Source: CAVQBP01 sp963740945
Lineage (GTDB): Bacteria; Bacteroidota; Ignavibacteria; Ignavibacteriales; Ignavibacteriaceae
Direction: 5' to 3'
Length of the DNA: 64,000 nt
NCBI GenBank assembly: GCA_963740945.1
Contig: CAVUGE010000017.1
Span: 370,681-434,680 of the forward strand
A program made the position numbers and the translations under genes. The notes under the pieces are model-generated. The model saw only the letters and a program-made list of their open reading frames with translations, was not told the DNA's origin and did no database searches. Position 1 is the stretch's first letter; each line of letters starts with the position of its first letter. Shown piece after piece: positions 62,889-64,000 of the stretch.

Positions 62889-63863
62889 TCATTGTGATTT
62901 AATTTTTTTAATCTCTTTAGTTAAAGTTGGTAATATCTCAAATGCATCTCCAGCTATCCCAAAATCAGCTATACTAAAAATTGGTGCGTCCTTATCTTTA
63001 TTTATGGCTACAATATATTTTGAAGACGACATTCCTGCGAGATGTTGAATAGCTCCGGAAATACCGCATGCAACATACAAAGTAGGGGATACTGTTTTGC
63101 CTGTCTGTCCTACCTGTTCTCTATGCGGCCTCCAGCCTGCATCAACTACTGCTCTGGATGCTCCCACTGCCGCTCCAAGTGAATCCGCAAGCTCTTCAAC
63201 TAAATGGAAGTTTTCAGGGCTTTTTAGCCCTCTTCCACCCGATACAATTATATCGGCTTCAGCAACATCCAATTTACCTTCTGATTTTTTTATTTCTACA
63301 ACTCTTGTTTTAAGATTTATCTGGCTAACTTCTTTTTCTTCAATCTCAAAGGATGAATTATTCTCTGATTCAACAGGCTTAAATACATTCGGTCTAATAG
63401 TATAAATTTTCCTTTCGCTTTTCAATTTTACGTCAAGCAGGGCTTTACCTGCATATATAGGACGCGTAGCTATTATTTCACCATTAGATACATCTAATTT
63501 AGTACAATCCATAAGTATTCCTGCGTCTATCTTGCCTGCAACATGGGGAGCAAGATCTTTCCCTAATGCCGTATTTGAAAATACCATATATTCGGCAGAA
63601 ATACTTTTAGCATAATCGCTGATAATATCTGCATATGCTGATGTTGAATATTGTGTTAAATTATCATTTTTAAATTGAATTACTTTTTTTATTCCATATT
63701 TAGATATATCATTTAAATTCTCAAGATCATTTCCTATCACCACGGCTTCCGGTTCCAGGTTTAATTCTTGCGAAAGCCGGTAAGAAACTGAAACAACTTC
63801 AAAAGCTCCTCTTTTAAGTTTTCCTTCTCTCTGTTCTAAGAAAGCCAGCAATTTTTTTGACAT
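62889..63863 (-). CDS. etfA: Electron transfer flavoprotein subunit alpha
   Basis: 324 aa. N-terminal domain (1-190) with a FixB-like Rossmann fold, and a C-terminal FAD domain with VSGGRGLKSPENF, GASRAVVDAGWRPHREQVGQTGKTVSPTLYVACGISGAIQHLAGM and INKDKDAPIF. It forms a heterodimer with EtfB and carries electrons from acyl-CoA or other dehydrogenases to ETF-quinone oxidoreductase. etfB ends 11 bp upstream on the same strand. Confidence 0.95.
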   Translation of the reverse strand: MSKKLLAFLEQREGKLKRGAFEVVSVSYRLSQELNLEPEAVVIGNDLENLNDISKYGIKKVIQFKNDNLTQYSTSAYADIISDYAKSISAEYMVFSNTALGKDLAPHVAGKIDAGILMDCTKLDVSNGEIIATRPIYAGKALLDVKLKSERKIYTIRPNVFKPVESENNSSFEIEEKEVSQINLKTRVVEIKKSEGKLDVAEADIIVSGGRGLKSPENFHLVEELADSLGAAVGASRAVVDAGWRPHREQVGQTGKTVSPTLYVACGISGAIQHLAGMSSSKYIVAINKDKDAPIFSIADFGIAGDAFEILPTLTKEIKKIKSQ

Positions 63864-63874
63864 AAATAAGCTTC

Positions 63875-64000
63875 CTATATTACTTTAATTTCATCTCTTA
63901 ATACTCTTACTAATTCAGGTACTGCAGATACATCAGTACCTATTATCCTTCCGGGCTGCTTTGCAGATGGTTTATGAAGCTGCAGAACCTCTATATAATT
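63875..64000 (-). CDS. etfB: Electron transfer flavoprotein subunit beta, 3' end only
   Basis: The minus-strand frame is open from base 64000 to a TAG at 63875-63877 and encodes 41 residues, ending with GRIIGTDVSAVPELVRVLRDEIKVI. That is the usual C-terminus of EtfB (motif G...DAxPELVrLLrdE). Position next to etfA in the same direction supports the call. The remaining 5' part is outside the window. Confidence 0.82.
   Translation of the reverse strand, partial: NYIEVLQLHKPSAKQPGRIIGTDVSAVPELVRVLRDEIKVI

Overview
The window is low-GC bacterial chromosomal DNA, gene-dense, with weak Shine-Dalgarno sites and frequent TTG starts. The gene content points to the FCB group, most likely Ignavibacteria/Ignavibacteriota (inference). 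Pointers are a SprA-type type IX secretion (T9SS) translocon beside a PorX-type response regulator, a Tricorn homologue, DUF1573 and DUF2851 proteins, and an HpnE-like amine oxidase. No rRNA or tRNA gene was recognised.

Layout. 1-3.6 kb: 3' end of an hpnE-like gene, an 11-bp tandem repeat, type II citrate synthase gltA and a cupin. 3.9-17.1 kb, all plus strand: sprA, porX, tsaE, a hairpin-repeat array carrying a REP-associated tyrosine transposase (RAYT), then tsaB, a DUF1573 protein, accD and panC (apparent ATT start). 17.1-18.8 kb, minus: coaX and birA. With panC and accD this gives neighbouring genes for CoA supply, acetyl-CoA carboxylase and its biotinylation. 18.8-21.6 kb: a heat-shock locus with TGACAAA boxes, a truncated hsp20 remnant, dnaK and an intact hsp20. 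21.8-26.8 kb: a membrane acyltransferase-like protein, ruvB and a PhnD-PhnC-PhnE importer. 26.8-31.9 kb, minus: a 1189-aa hybrid sensor kinase, a GT4 glycosyltransferase and a 27-aa membrane peptide. 32-34.5 kb: a six-hairpin glycosidase. 34.6-37.3 kb: a decaying accessory block holding frameshifted metallophosphoesterase and DinB genes, a 12-bp tandem repeat, a VOC protein and a 133-bp inverted-repeat element. 37.3-43.3 kb: a LysE exporter, a Tricorn homologue, and a PadR / pentapeptide-repeat / GIY-YIG module that looks acquired. 43.9-51.9 kb: a STAS protein, an Omp85-like protein, a second citrate synthase of mitochondrial type, pyrG, a TPR protein and a TonB-domain protein. 52-60.6 kb: purN, purH, the rod-shape operon mreB-mreC-mreD-mrdA-rodA (rodA frameshifted in this sequence) and pyrF. 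60.8-64 kb: a DUF2851 protein, then minus-strand bifunctional nuclease, etfA and the end of etfB.

Most of the window is housekeeping. The less ordinary parts are: the RAYT with its composite hairpin array splitting tsaE from tsaB, with a diverged copy 28 kb away; the hsp20 remnant in front of dnaK; the ATT start of panC; two citrate synthases of different lineages; and the PadR/HAAS-like pentapeptide/GIY-YIG module. I did not find a clearly new defence or biosynthetic system. The hairpin array and the pentapeptide module are the best candidates for something not well described.
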